From Symbiodinium sp. CCMP2592 (taxonomy: Eukaryota; Sar; Dinophyceae; Suessiales; Symbiodiniaceae): a stretch of DNA of 64,000 nt. Shown here one piece after another: positions 21,780 through 31,897 of this stretch (position 1 is its first letter; each line of letters begins with the position of its first letter). The position numbers were made by a program, and so were the translations under genes. The notes below the pieces were generated by a model that ran no database searches, was not told where the DNA came from, and was given only the letters and a program-made list of their open reading frames with translations. The stretch covers positions 1,462,501 through 1,526,500 of the forward strand of contig CAJNDT010006002.1 of assembly GCA_905221615.1 (NCBI GenBank). Reading direction: 5' to 3'.

Positions 21780-21895
21780 GCAGCAGCAGAGATAGATCGA
21801 TAGATAGATAAGATAGATAGATTACATAGATAGATAAACAGATACTCGTAGATAGATAGATAGATTACATAGGTAGTTAGCTAGATAGATGGAGG
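21780..21895. repeat. ATAG tetranucleotide tract
   Basis: (GATA)n with interruptions, in the intron before 21922. Confidence 0.9.
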
Positions 21896-21921
21896 ATCCG
21901 AGCTATCAGATTCCTGTGCAG

Positions 21922-21997
21922 TGGGCGCAGGTTGAGTCGGGCAGAGCAGGCCGACACCATCAACTGGCTGGTGGCGCTTGGAGTCGTCGGGGGACCT
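21922..21997 (+). CDS. Internal exon, unknown protein
   Basis: Acceptor ...cagattcctgtgcag; reads SRAEQADTINWLVALGVVGG, 18 of 25 G/C-ending codons; donor CCT|GTCCAT. Confidence 0.6.
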
Positions 21998-22256
21998 GTC
22001 CATTGGGGCCTGAGCCCGAAAGCTCGTCCTAAAAGGGCCGGTAATAAGACGCCTCTGTGGGTGTTCTATAAGGGTTAGTATACCAAAATTATATCGGGAT
22101 CAGTGACCACCATGATATGGAAGCCACGTAGCCTAAATCATCTCATATCGTAAACCTTGGTATACTTCAACCGTCCATAGGGATTGTAGGGCGCATCGAA
22201 CTCGAAAGCGGTCAGCAACTCGCCTAGGCCAAAGCATGAGGACTGGTAACAGTCAA

Positions 22257-22350
22257 CATAGGGGCTTAAATCATGAACAATGCTACTTTGGGGGGTTCCG
22301 TAATACAATCGCAGTATATTTTTTATAACTAATTTGGGCTCCCTACATTA
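22257..22350. mobile_element. MITE family A, copy
   Basis: CATAGGGGCTTAAATCATG...TTTGGGCTCCCTACATTA; exon begins 6 nt later. Confidence 0.65.
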
Positions 22351-22355
22351 ACCAG

Positions 22356-22432
22356 CTTCAAATGATCCGTTGGGAGTACGTTGATGTCCTGGCAGGGCAG
22401 TCCTCGGAATGGCTGTCACCGGCATGTTTGGG
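22356..22432 (+). CDS. Internal exon, unknown protein
   Basis: Acceptor ...acattaaccag at a family-A element end; reads QMIRWEYVDVLAGQSSEWLS; donor TGG|GGTTTG region. Confidence 0.5.
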
Positions 22433-22620
22433 GTTTGATACGAAACCCTTAATGCTTAAGGGTTGTATGATTTCGGATCTTTGCTTGGGGTTTAGGAGTT
22501 TAGAGCTTAGAGTTCAGGGACTGTTCCAGATCAGAAGACGGAGGCATGTTTGCAGGCCCGTCCGCCCTAAACCCTGACCTAAAATTTGAATCCTTGCATC
22601 TGCTGCGAGATTTGAAACAG

Positions 22621-22688
22621 TTGTGAAACTGTTAGGTGAGACACGACGCGGTGCTCACTGGCTACAAGGAGTCGAATCTCTAGACAGG
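22621..22688 (+). CDS. Internal exon, unknown protein
   Basis: Acceptor ...gatttgaaacag; reads KLLGETRRGAHWLQGVESLD; donor AGG|GTTAAAGG. CCCTAAA upstream and TTTAGGG downstream, but codon third positions are not biased. Confidence 0.4.
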
Positions 22689-22926
22689 GTTAAAGGTTTA
22701 GGGCTTGAACTCTCTGAAATATCTGTCAAATATTCGAAGTTCCGCGAGGGATGGTGTTGCATCCAGTGATGTTTTTGTCATGAAGAACATTGAAGGTTCC
22801 GCTGAGTGCACACGGTGTACTGCCATATAGTCGTACCTCAGCTTGACCGGGTACCTCGGGTGTGATACTAGGGTTTAGAATGGTTTAGAGCTGTAGGCTT
22901 TATGGTGTGGGATCGAGGGTTGACAG

Positions 22927-23043
22927 CCAGGACTGCAAGACCACTGGCTTTTACTTCATCTTCCATCTGAACTACCGGCGCACACGCTGGCGCATCATAG
23001 CGTGTCCCCACAACGCCGAAATCGAGGACCCTGCTACTGCAGC
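22927..23043 (+). CDS. Internal exon, unknown protein
   Basis: Reads TTGFYFIFHLNYRRTRWRII then CPHNAEIEDPATAA; about 24 of 35 codons end in G/C. TAG follows at 23054 in the same frame in which 23072-23212 is again open (GLRIVTLLAAVACLLSFRF). Confidence 0.5.
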
Positions 23044-23939
23044 GTGTTTGGCTTAGCACGCAGCGGCGCAGCCCCCTGTGCCCGGCCTTCGGATAGTGAC
23101 TCTCTTGGCTGCTGTGGCATGTCTACTCTCATTCAGATTTGCAAGAGCAGCTGAAACACTAAACGCTCCCTCCCGTAGCCTCTTTGACTTCCGAAAGATC
23201 GATAGGTTTGTGTAAAGATCGCTAGGTTTGTTTGCACTAACAGTCCAGACGCAGTATTGGCTGCATCGAGAATATCTTTTTGTCGAGAAAGGTTTCAGTC
23301 GTGTTCTTGTTCCTGTTATTGCATCAATGCTCCTTGTTTTCTTTCGTGATGATCGTGCATGTGATTGGGGTAGTAGTACTCTTATTCTCATGATGGTCAG
23401 CCTTACCGTTAGAGCTGCAGTTTTCATTGTGAGCTTGGGTATGTCCACGCGGTTATTGCTAGTACTGCTGCAGTCTGCTTTCCGTCGTTATTAGCGCCAT
23501 CATCATCAACATCATCGTCATCATTCTATAGCAAGGACCGGCCCACTCCCGAAGCCGTGTGCCTGCCTGAATCGTGCTGTGCATGGTCAGCTCATGCAAT
23601 GGCCGGATTGACCTCGTTGATATTTTTGTGCGAACACGCTGGCAGTAGTCTTGATACTGAGTTTGCAAAGTCTCAGGAATAGTAGTGCGTCGACAACAAG
23701 CGAGGAAAGCAGACAAAGTTATCATGATGGTGAAGGTACTACTCCAACCATGACCCCCCAGTACCGAGTCATAACGTGTGCACCACAGCGCTGCGCATGT
23801 TATGGCTAAAGGGCGTCGCAGCATTTAAGTTTTTGCACCATGAACACGCTAATTAGCTCCAGTGCACCGACGAAACAGACCCGCAAAAGAGTTCACCTAA
23901 AAGCAGTGGGGTGCAGGTCAAACTCAGCAAAGATTCATG

Positions 23940-24130
23940 GCGCCATAGTCACCGTACCAGCACCATCAGCATTATAAACAGCAGCGTCACGATCATCATC
24001 CACAACATCGTCATCATCATCATCATGATCATCATCGTCATGTCGTCACCATCCTGATCATCACCTCGGCATCATCATCACCTCGGCATCATCATCATCA
24101 TCATCAGCAGCAACAACAACAACATCATCG
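23940..24130. repeat. ATC/CAT trinucleotide tract
   Basis: Interrupted CATCATCAT and CAACAA triplets. Confidence 0.9.
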
Positions 24131-24146
24131 CTTTGATCACGAGCAG

Positions 24147-24311
24147 TGTATCGCAGTTTTCCTCATCAGCCTATGTTCAACTTTCATCATCTTCGTTGGC
24201 ATCACTAACATCACCACGGCCGCTGCCATCATCTTACACGTGAGCATACACACGATGAGAGATAATGCGAAGCAGATGCTCGGGCTTTCCGATCGTACCC
24301 GAAGGACTTGA
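24147..24311 (+). CDS. Possible terminal exon with a membrane segment
   Basis: Open from ...cacgagcag to TGA, 54 codons: IAVFLISLCSTFIIFVGIT hydrophobic, then HTMRDNAKQMLGLSDRTRRT basic tail. Adjacent ATC repeats inflate apparent codon bias. Confidence 0.4.
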   Translation, partial: CIAVFLISLCSTFIIFVGITNITTAAAIILHVSIHTMRDNAKQMLGLSDRTRRT

Positions 24312-24361
24312 GCGGACAACGGTTCACCTCCGATCCGCAGGATGGCAGTTCAGGGCGTAAC

Positions 24362-24465
24362 GTAGGGGCTTTAATAATTACCTATACTACTTTGGGGGTT
24401 CCTTATTGTATGTATTGTATAATGGGCCCCAAAACGCTATTCTAATTATCAAGGCCCTCATAGTA
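24362..24465. mobile_element. MITE family A, copy
   Basis: GTAGGGGCTTTAATAATTAC...ATGGGCCCCAAAACG...CTCATAGTA; among the best preserved copies. Confidence 0.85.
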
Positions 24466-24469
24466 GGAG

Positions 24470-25240
24470 GATTCAGGAGTACTACAAGGGGTACTTTTGT
24501 TAACGCTCAATACGAAGGTTGCGATCAGGGTAATACCGGGGTGGAAGTGTCCTAGACCTTGAGTGAAGGGTTTCCCAACTCCTTGGATCTTTGAAGACTT
24601 GGGGCATTAAGGCATCCAATTCCTAGTCCATTCAGCCTGAAAGTTTCCTGAGCTAGGCTCCCCAAGCACCTGAGTCCCAACATGTGCATAAGTGCAGATT
24701 GCACACCCCACACCCTGAACATGATTGTATCCTGCTGAACTTCACATGATCAACATGTTGCCGACCAGGGCTGGTGTTGAATGGGTTGCCATTGCTTCCA
24801 CGGGCTGACACCTCCAATGCATCCACCTATCCCTAAGGGCCCATGTACCCAAATACAGTAATTATATACTTCGGTCTTAAAGTACGTACCTTCAAGGGAC
24901 TACTCTAAGGCCAAAGTATAGACTGTGTGAGTACATGGACCCTTCGAAAGTAACCATCTTCCACCCACTGAACTCTGAAACCTGAGTCGCAAGCATCAAG
25001 AAAGGGTGTACGTTTCTCTCATTGCCATCGTCGCGCCTTGGCGGCTGTACTATCGCGGATGATTATGATCCGAAATATTGACATGGTCTAGTACCATCGC
25101 CAGACTGACATAATTTTCATGTCAGAATAGCGGCGCTACTATTCTGTCATACTGAGTTCCCTTGATCCTGAGTCCTAAACTCTGAACCATAAACCCTACA
25201 CCCGGAAGCCTAAACCCTGAACCCTAAACCCCAAACGGTT
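24470..25240. other. Gene-free stretch with one palindrome
   Basis: No supported exon. 24833-24948 is a palindromic element (AGGGCCCATGTACCCA ... AGTACATGGACCCTTC) not matched elsewhere in the window; CCCTAAA units from about 25190. Confidence 0.5.
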
Positions 25241-25247
25241 TTGGGAG

Positions 25248-25329
25248 CTCCGGAGGAAGATCAGCAGTTCGAGCTCGACGCCTATGAAGGCCAAACCCTG
25301 CCGATAACTCAGCTGCCACATACTCCGAG
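25248..25329 (+). CDS. Internal exon, unknown protein
   Basis: Reads FELDAYEGQTLPITQLPHTP; donor GAG|GTTTAGGGTTTAGG; CCCTAAACCC lies just upstream. Start may instead be 25268 (acceptor ...gatcagcag). Confidence 0.6.
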
Positions 25330-25445
25330 GTTTAGGGTTTAGGACTCAGAAGTCTGAATATGAGGTTGGGCACCATACTTAGAGGTTCAGGGTTTAGGAC
25401 TTAGCTGTCTGAACATGAGGTTGGGTTTCGGGCTTTAGGGTTTAA
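25316..25445. repeat. Direct duplication with TTTAGGG units
   Basis: Two copies of GGTTTAGGACT...CTGAA.ATGAGGTTGGG at about 25329 and 25385. Confidence 0.7.
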
Positions 25446-25704
25446 AGGCTTCTTTCATTTCAGGGGGTGGAGCCCCAGAGCCGCTGTAGTTGGACTGGTA
25501 TTACAAAAGGTTCCTTGATGATGAGAGCTCTACGTGGGGCTTAAGATAAGTGGTCATAATACCTCACCCTCCCCCCCCCGGTATAGTCCTCATGTTCTAG
25601 TATACGGCAAAACCTTATTCCAATTGTTCAGGTCCCTGAATTCATTGCTTCAGCATTCTGCATCAGCTTATTTTATAACATTGCGACTTTCTCTAGGGTC
25701 ACAG

Positions 25705-25761
25705 TTTAGCGGTATGGAGCACTCTGCGATTCAGGTGTCGCCGGAATGCTGGATGCTGGGG
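25705..25761 (+). CDS. Internal exon, unknown protein
   Basis: Acceptor ...ctctagggtcacag; 19 codons FSGMEHSAIQVSPECWMLG, 14 ending in G/C; donor GG|GTTGGAG. Confidence 0.5.
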
Positions 25762-25779
25762 GTTGGAGTATTCACTAGT

Positions 25780-25848
25780 GGTGCCCTCCGCAATATTACA
25801 CTATAACATGCCGCAAAACCCTGTTCTAATTATTGAGTCCCTATATTA
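25780..25848. mobile_element. MITE family A, partial copy
   Basis: Right part only: CGCAAAACCCTGTTCTAATT ... ending CCCTATATTA. A more diverged copy may lie at 25535-25636. Confidence 0.6.
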
Positions 25849-25871
25849 CTTCTGAAGCCCTCTGCCGTGAG

Positions 25872-25950
25872 GTCGGTGGAGTTCGCCGATGGAGAATTGC
25901 TGGGGCCTCCGTGTCAACGATCTTTTGGAATTAGGCTTTACGGTTCCAGG
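25872..25950 (+). CDS. Internal exon, unknown protein
   Basis: Acceptor ...ctgccgtgag; reads SVEFADGELLGPPCQRSFGI; donor AGG|GTTTAGGG. Begins about 20 nt after a family-A remnant. Confidence 0.45.
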
Positions 25951-26214
25951 GTTTAGGGCTTTTGCAGTTTCAGGGTTCAGGGGTTTAAAGCTTCAGGGTT
26001 TAGGGTTTAGGGTTTGGGGAGCCTGGGGAGTCCTAAACCCTGATCTCCACACTCCACAACCTCCCCGATCCTACACTGTAAGCTCCTAAGCACCAGTTGC
26101 TGCATGGGGATCCTCAAAAAGGGCAGCCGATGAGTTCAACACCCAAATCCCTGAACCCTAAACCCTAGACCCTAACCCTAAGCCAGTGTTTCTGGACTTT
26201 GCTCCGGATTTTAG

Positions 26215-26283
26215 GTTCGTCTGTGAGCGTGACCAGCGACGCGCCCTGGGCATTTGGGTGCGGAGCTCGGGACTCGAGCTTGC
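26215..26283 (+). CDS. Internal exon, unknown protein
   Basis: Acceptor ...ctccggattttag; reads VCERDQRRALGIWVRSSGLE, 17 of 22 G/C-ending codons; donor TTGC|GTGGGG. Preceded by CCCTAACCC. Confidence 0.5.
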
Positions 26284-26331
26284 GTGGGGCTTTTTATTTA
26301 AGGCTTCGAGCCCGGGATCTTAGGGCTTATA

Positions 26332-26414
26332 CATAGGCCCCAAAGTAGTTCCTTTTTGAGATTACCTTATAGGATTCTAAATATGCACCTACACAAGGAA
26401 CTACTTTAGGGCCT
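26332..26414. mobile_element. MITE family G, copy 1
   Basis: CCCCAAAGTAGTTCC ... GGAACTACTTTAGGGCC inverted ends; core TATAGGATTCTA. Confidence 0.8.
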
Positions 26415-26799
26415 TAGGGTAGCGTTCAGGGGAGGGTTCAGGGTGTGCGTAATCCGTGGAGTAATTCGGGGTTACGAGTGCTAGGAGATGGAGCTGAAGG
26501 TTCGGTCTTCACGGGTCACTTCATAGGGTTTATGGCCTGGGGCTTCAGGCTCGTAGTCTGGAGCTTTATGATGCAGGGTGCATCGGGTGGGGGCCTTCGT
26601 GTTAGATGTTCAGGGTTGGGTTCGTGGGTCCACCCGGTATCCCTTTTAAAGCTTTTAACCGCTTCAGTGGTGTGTCTTAGGGCTTTTAGGGGTCTCAGGT
26701 ATTTTATGGAAGCCCCTGCTTGTGAAACTTGGAGTTGGACTAGCAGTGGGCTGGGTGGAAACATGAGGAGTAATACTAGTAATACTATAGTGATACAGA

Positions 26800-27215
<416 letters not shown>

Positions 27216-27408
27216 AGAATGACTCTGCTAATACTAATCATTTACTATTAATCCTAACTAGTGATGAAAGTAATAAGTTGGATCCAGGCGCAGGGTCGGC
27301 TAGCAGGAGGGATGCGAGACAAAACCCACGGCTCTGGTCGTCCTGACGACCAGTTCAGTATTTTGTCGTGAAGCTGCCTGGCATGTGTTCGTGTAGCCTT
27401 GTCGCCAG

Positions 27409-27583
27409 GACAGGATAGCAACTTGTTGTGCGATCTGTTCCATCATTACGTGACCCACATCCTATCAACCTGTCCGGCTTCTCAGTCTCGATTTTCAGCA
27501 TGGCTCGTTGACGCCGTGAGGCCTTCGAGGATGGCAGCGCGCGGCTGCCAGATGTGGAGTACTTCCCAGCTGCGCCGACCTGA
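27409..27583 (+). CDS. Exon(s) ending a gene, unknown protein
   Basis: From ...gtcgccag: DSNLLCDLFHHYVTHILST to a possible donor GCC|GTGAGG at 27516. Alternatively 27521-27583 in another frame reads AFEDGSARLPDVEYFPAAPT then TGA, with 16 of 20 G/C-ending codons, a plausible protein end. The two readings compete. Confidence 0.4.
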
Positions 27584-27607
27584 ATCCCTGGGCCCTAGAC
27601 TCCCTAC

Positions 27608-27714
27608 TATGGGAGCCTTAATAAGTACCTACACTATTCTGGGGTTCCTTATTATAACAATAATTGTAACATGGGCCCCAGAACCCTATTCTAATTATTA
27701 AGCCCCTACAGTAG
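27608..27714. mobile_element. MITE family A, copy
   Basis: TATGGGAGCCTTAATAAGTA...ATGGGCCCCAGAACCC...CCCCTACAGTA. Confidence 0.85.
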
Positions 27715-28160
27715 ACCCTAGCCCGCGAAGCCGTAAAATTCCCCCACCTATTAAATACATGATCAAACTCCAGGGACGAAGCCCTATGGCCCTATGGCAT
27801 GCGCACTGATGACATGTCGATGTATCGGCTGTGGCTGTGTGTTGTTTGCTGCTTTCATCGTTGTTGTAGATATGCTGACTGTCTTTGTCGTCGTTGCAAT
27901 TCCGCTGCTTTTTATTGCAGTTGCTGCTGCTGTTGCTGCTAAGGAGTTGCACATAGTACATTCGCAGATTGCTAGTCAGGAATGAGGCACTAAGTAGTCA
28001 GGTAGGTCAGTCGGTAAGTAGGCAGTCAAGCAGGCAGACAGGCAAGCAGGTCGGCAGGTGTGTAGATAGGTGCTAGCTGGTTGGGTAGCTCAGCTGGGTA
28101 GGTCCAGCATTTCTCCTTGCTTGCATTCTTCTTTTCGCATGTCTTCGGTGTCGCTTTCAG

Positions 28161-28347
28161 GTGTAGGCTGTTGTTCTTCTGCGGAAGTCCGGCTGGGCAT
28201 CAAGGTGCTAACTTCCAACTGCCCAACCTCCTTCACCGCCCATGTGGTGGGCTCAGGACGGCCCGGAAGCGTCTTGAATCCTGTGTGTAAAATGGATAGG
28301 TTGTCGTTTGTTTTTACAGTTGGAGTTCAGCAGCGTTCGTGGCCCAG
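28161..28347 (+). CDS. Internal exon, unknown protein
   Basis: Acceptor ...gtgtcgctttcag, classical donor CCCAG|GTGAGT. Reads SSAEVRLGIKVLTSNCPTSF then AHVVGSGRPGSVLN. A second frame is open for 42 codons, but only this one reaches the donor. Confidence 0.5.
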
Positions 28348-28459
28348 GTGAGTGGTTGCTGAATATTGTCGGGAGGCATTTTCAGGTTCCCATGTAGAGC
28401 AATGACCTCCGACTGCTTGTTCCAAACACCCGTCGACTTCCGCACGGCCCGCTGCGCAG

Positions 28460-28538
28460 AGGGGTGGGGCTCCGGATTAGCAGATTAGCAGCTAGGACGC
28501 CTTCGGCACCCTTCATCTCAGCTTTGGCATTCACCGGA
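28460..28538 (+). CDS. Possible exon, unknown protein
   Basis: Acceptor ...ccgctgcgcag; reads GLRISRLAARTPSAPFISAL; donor GGA|GTTTGGG. Confidence 0.4.
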
Positions 28539-28633
28539 GTTTGGGATTAGCAGTGACAGGAGCGAAGCCGAGACACCAACCCTAGAAGTAGCAACCCGGA
28601 ACCCCAAAACCCTACCTGCACATCGAAAGTACC

Positions 28634-28663
28634 CTAAGGCTCCATGGTAGTTCCTTTTTAAAG

Positions 28664-28701
<38 letters not shown>

Positions 28702-28825
28702 TGTATATATATATATATATGTATATATATACATATGTATATATATATACACACATATGTATATATATATATATAGAATCCTACAAGGTACCCCCCAAAA
28801 AAGGAACTACTTTGGAGCCTCTGGG
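28634..28825. mobile_element. MITE family G, copy 2, swollen by a TA microsatellite
   Basis: Ends GGCTCCATGGTAGTTCC / GGAACTACTTTGGAGCC; the loop holds about 110 bp of (TA)n and (TG/CA) repeats (28664-28775). Confidence 0.85.
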
Positions 28826-28850
28826 TTGAGCCGTCGTCTTCTCAAAGCAG

Positions 28851-28918
28851 AGCCCTGCACCCATCAGGAGCTGAGGGGGGCGGCTGAGGGTGCCCAAAGT
28901 GACACCCGGGATGCAGAA
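28851..28918 (+). CDS. Internal exon between two MITEs
   Basis: Acceptor ...cttctcaaagcag; reads [20 protein letters not shown], 15 of 22 G/C-ending codons; donor GAA|GTTTAATACAGGGG lies at the start of the next family-A element. Confidence 0.5.
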
Positions 28919-28920
28919 GT

Positions 28921-29027
28921 TTAATACAGGGGCCCAAATAATTACCAGTTCTACTTTGGTGTTTCAAATATAGTTATCGTATAATGGGCCCAAAAGCCCT
29001 ATTCGAATTGTTGAGGCCCCTATAGTA
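28921..29027. mobile_element. MITE family A, copy
   Basis: ACAGGGGCCCAAATAATTAC...GGGCCCAAAAGCCCTATTCG...CCCCTATAGTA. Confidence 0.85.
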
Positions 29028-29036
29028 GCATTTCAG

Positions 29037-29112
29037 CGCTGATGCCAGCCGCTTTGACTGGATGCTGAAACAACCAAACCTCACAAGCGGAACCTCTGAC
29101 TCCATTTCTTGA
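29037..29112 (+). CDS. Possible exon, unknown protein
   Basis: Acceptor ...gtagcatttcag next to the element end; reads ADASRFDWMLKQPNLTSG, TGA at 29110. Confidence 0.4.
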
Positions 29113-29495
29113 ACTCCACACGATACCTTGCCCCCCAAGCTTTCCCTTCTTGAAGGTCTGCCATAGAATCGACTTGTTCTTGGGCTGCGACGTTCTGGGG
29201 CTTTATAAGGGGCTAGAGGAGTTACGGGGTATTGGGTTATGCTGGTCAGGTCCAGGATCGTTAGGATCGCTTGGCCCTTCGAAGGCCATGCGTATTCCCT
29301 GAAAGCCCTGCAAGCTCCAGGCTCCTCCGCTAAACCCCTAAACTGACCTAAACCCTAAGCTTTCTAAACAGTTTTGATTTTTCAAGTTTTGAGATAACTT
29401 AAACCCCAATCTTCCAAAACCCTAAACTGATCTTCAAGTCTTGAGCTTACGTGGTTTCAGGGCTCAGGAGAAGCCAGAGGCCCAGTAGGGTTTCG

Positions 29496-29805
29496 GAGTT
29501 GAGGATTTAGGGTTGAACATAGGCTAATAGGGTGTAGGGTTCAGGGTTGGTAGTAGGGTTGAGTGTTGATAGTGGGTTTAGGGTTTAGGGTTGAACATAG
29601 GCTAATAGGGTGTAGCGTTTAGGGTTGGTAGTAGGATTGAGTGTTGATAGTGGGTTTAGGGTTTAGGGTTGATCAAAGGCTAGGCGGGTTTAGGGTTGGT
29701 AGTAGGATTGAGTGTTGATAGTGGGTTTAGGGTTTAGGGTTGATACAAGGGTTTGGCGTTTACAGTGGGGTTTAGGGTTTACAGGGTTTACAGTAGGGTT
29801 TACGG
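29496..29805. repeat. TTTAGGG array with about 85-bp tandem units
   Basis: Three to four copies of a unit with GTTGGTAGTAGG.TTGAGTG, TTGATAGTGGGTTTAGGG and (in some copies) GAACATAGGCTAATAGGG: a local higher-order satellite. No gene in 29120-29980. Confidence 0.85.
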
Positions 29806-29992
29806 TTGAGGGTGAAGTCTTTAAGCGGCATGGACTCATGTGCGGAGAATGTTGCCATCGTTCTGCAGAAACCCTTCAGGCTTGACTTTTCCAACCCAAC
29901 ATCGCATGAAACAACAATCCCAAGCCTTAAACCCTGCCCTACACCCTAGACCTCGCGCCCCAAACCCTACACCCAACATCTTCCTTCCGAAG

Positions 29993-30027
29993 CCGAGGCC
30001 AAGAAGAAGGCACCAAGGCCTCGACAA
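29993..30027 (+). CDS. Possible micro-exon, basic
   Basis: Acceptor ...cttccttccgaag after CCCTACACCC; reads EAKKKAPRPRQ; donor CAA|GTAATC. Very short. Confidence 0.3.
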
Positions 30028-30060
30028 GTAATCAAACGGAAGGCTTCCCTGGCCCTTACC

Positions 30061-30148
30061 CTAAGGCCCCATAGCAGTTCCATTTTGTGGTTCATATATA
30101 GAATCCTATAGGGTGATCCCGAAAAGGAACTACTATGGAGCCTATGGG
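30061..30148. mobile_element. MITE family G, copy 3
   Basis: CTAAGGCCCCATAGCAGTTCC / GGAACTACTATGGAGCCTAT. Confidence 0.85.
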
Positions 30149-30221
30149 TAAAGAACCCTTTGTACGGCGCATTTTTTAGAAACTTCGAAGTCGATGTTAC
30201 AGACTTTTGTAAAACCGCAAG

Positions 30222-30289
30222 CTCTCGGTAGGGACCCGGCTCTTTTGCTTCGAGAGCCCCGGAGGAGTGCGGCACTCGATCCCGTTTGA
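30222..30289 (+). CDS. Internal exon, unknown protein
   Basis: Acceptor ...gtaaaaccgcaag; reads SVGTRLFCFESPGGVRHSIP, 17 of 22 G/C-ending codons; donor TTTGA|GTTCAG. Confidence 0.5.
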
Positions 30290-30501
30290 GTTCAGGGCCC
30301 GACTATTGTGAGTTGCGGGTTTCGGACCTCAGTCTTTACGGGCTTTTGCATTAAGGCTCAGGGTTCGAGGCTTTGTGAGGCTTAGCAGGCTTGAGGTTTT
30401 TAGGGTATAGGCTCAAGGTGTTGCATGTCAGGGTCTCGCCGAGGGTTTGGATTTTTGGGGTTTAGGCCTTTTCGAGGTCTGGGCTCACTGCTGGTGAGCA
30501 G

Positions 30502-30644
30502 TGCTGCATGGACCTGCATTGCAGCAAATATCCCAAACCATCGTAGTGGTCGTGTATTCTGGCTGCGGATTCTGCAGGATTTGGGCCATCGGCAGCACGA
30601 CTGACTTTAGCACAATTTGCTACGACTGGTCGCGCGATCAATAG
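30502..30644 (+). CDS. Possible thioredoxin-fold fragment with CGFC motif
   Basis: From ...ctggtgagcag to TAG: ALQQISQTIVVVVYSGCGFC then RIWAIGSTTDFSTICYDWS. A hydrophobic strand followed at once by C-x-x-C and R is the thioredoxin/glutaredoxin active-site layout. Too short to place in a subfamily; chance resemblance is possible. Confidence 0.4.
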
Positions 30645-30950
30645 CAATAACATCAGAAATTTCCGTCTGCTAGTTATCGCAGTAAGAACATGATTTTACA
30701 AACTGCTAGGAGTAGAAGAAATAGGAGAAGCAGTGAGAATAGGAGTAGAAGTGGGAGTGGGAGTAGACTTAGAAGCAGGAGGGAGTTAGTAGAGGACATT
30801 GTGTAACAGTAGTGGGTTCGCAATAGTGAAGAGCAGTATTCGCAAAACAAAGCCGGATCCTTGAGAAACCCAAGTCCTTGCATGCAATTATTCTGTACAG
30901 GGACGGAGCTATAGGGTCTAAGGCCTTACCCGCAACCCTAATATAGGGGC

Positions 30951-31048
30951 TTAAATAATTGCCAATACCATTTTTGCGTCCCTTATTATGTTAATTCTCG
31001 TACAATGGGCCAAAACCCCATTCTAACTATCAAGGCCCTCATACTGAT
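30951..31048. mobile_element. MITE family A, copy plus partial second copy
   Basis: ATATAGGGGCTTAAATAATT...AATGGGCCAAAACCCC...; a left-half copy follows at 31061-31110. Confidence 0.8.
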
Positions 31049-31133
31049 ACCCCTAAACCCTAATATAGAGGCCTAAATATTTAATTACAAATACCACTGT
31101 AGGGGTCCCTAAACCCCAATCTTCGATCGCCAG

Positions 31134-31199
31134 AAAGGCCCGTCGACAGAGCGCCGCAGCATGCGCTTCGCCGGCCTTCCAGATCAAAGCTGAGCTTCG
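31134..31199 (+). CDS. Internal exon, unknown protein
   Basis: Acceptor ...cttcgatcgccag; reads KARRQSAAACASPAFQIKAE; donor TTCG|GTGAGG. Another frame (STERRSMRFAGLPDQS) is also open to a stop. Confidence 0.4.
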
Positions 31200-31282
31200 G
31201 TGAGGCGCACCGGTGCGACTAAAGCCGAAACTAATACTTTACGGCAATTAATCCAGATTCCAAGTTATATATGTATATATGT

Positions 31283-31325
31283 AATTATGTATGTATGTAT
31301 GTATGTATGTATGTATGTATGTACT
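31283..31325. repeat. TGTA microsatellite
   Basis: (TGTA)n, about 11 units. Confidence 0.95.
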
Positions 31326-31529
31326 AACATTACGATTAGTATGAATACGAGCATTCCTACTAAAGATATGCTAACAGTAAGTTTATATATAATATTACCA
31401 ATATATGAACACTGCCATTATCAGGTACCAAGACTACTAATACTCATACTGGTAACTGACTCCAATATTCATACCATTCCCATCAACACGTTGCGAATTT
31501 TGGTTTGGAGTTTCTTTCGTTTTCTACAG

Positions 31530-31586
31530 GAGCTGAGTCCTGGACTGGTCCATGTCAAGCCGTTCTCCAGCATATCCAACTCCTGA
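31530..31586 (+). CDS. Possible terminal exon
   Basis: Strong pyrimidine tract and acceptor (tttctttcgttttctacag); reads ELSPGLVHVKPFSSISNS then TGA; 13 of 18 G/C-ending codons. Confidence 0.4.
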   Translation, partial: ELSPGLVHVKPFSSISNS

Positions 31587-31639
31587 ATACCAGGAAAGCA
31601 TTCGCCCCGAAGCCTTGAGCATTCAACCCTGAACTGCAG

Positions 31640-31751
31640 AAATCCAAAGTGTTTCCGCACCATGCCATGCAGCTCTGAACAAGGTCTGCGCCGATGTCAA
31701 GACCCAAGTTCACTGTTGGTGTCCCCTCCTGTCGCAATACTTTTTTGTCTT
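31640..31751 (+). CDS. Internal exon, unknown protein
   Basis: Acceptor ...ctgaactgcag, classical donor CTT|GTAAGT. Reads CHAALNKVCADVKTQVHCWC then PLLSQYFFV: Cys-rich. Confidence 0.5.
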
Positions 31752-31837
31752 GTAAGTCTGAAACCTTGAAACCCTCAACCCTAAACACTAAAGCCCTAAA
31801 CCCGGAACCCAAACGCCAAAGGCCTTAGACCCGACAG

Positions 31838-31897
31838 TACGGCTTGCGCTGCTCAGGGGTGGGCAATGAGCCAGACATGAGCGGAACAATTTTAGGC
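31838..31897 (+). CDS. Internal exon, unknown protein
   Basis: Acceptor ...agacccgacag, exactly 20 codons YGLRCSGVGNEPDMSGTILG, donor GGC|GTTTAGGGG. Confidence 0.55.

Noticed and set aside
23173..23193. Second spliced-leader relic starting CCGTAGCC
   Set aside because: Only about 15 of 21 positions match and the conserved CTCAAG 3' end is missing.
27794..27985. Short membrane-protein gene (hydrophobic frame)
   Set aside because: Hydrophobicity comes from a GTT/GCT-rich low-complexity stretch; no splice or codon-bias support.
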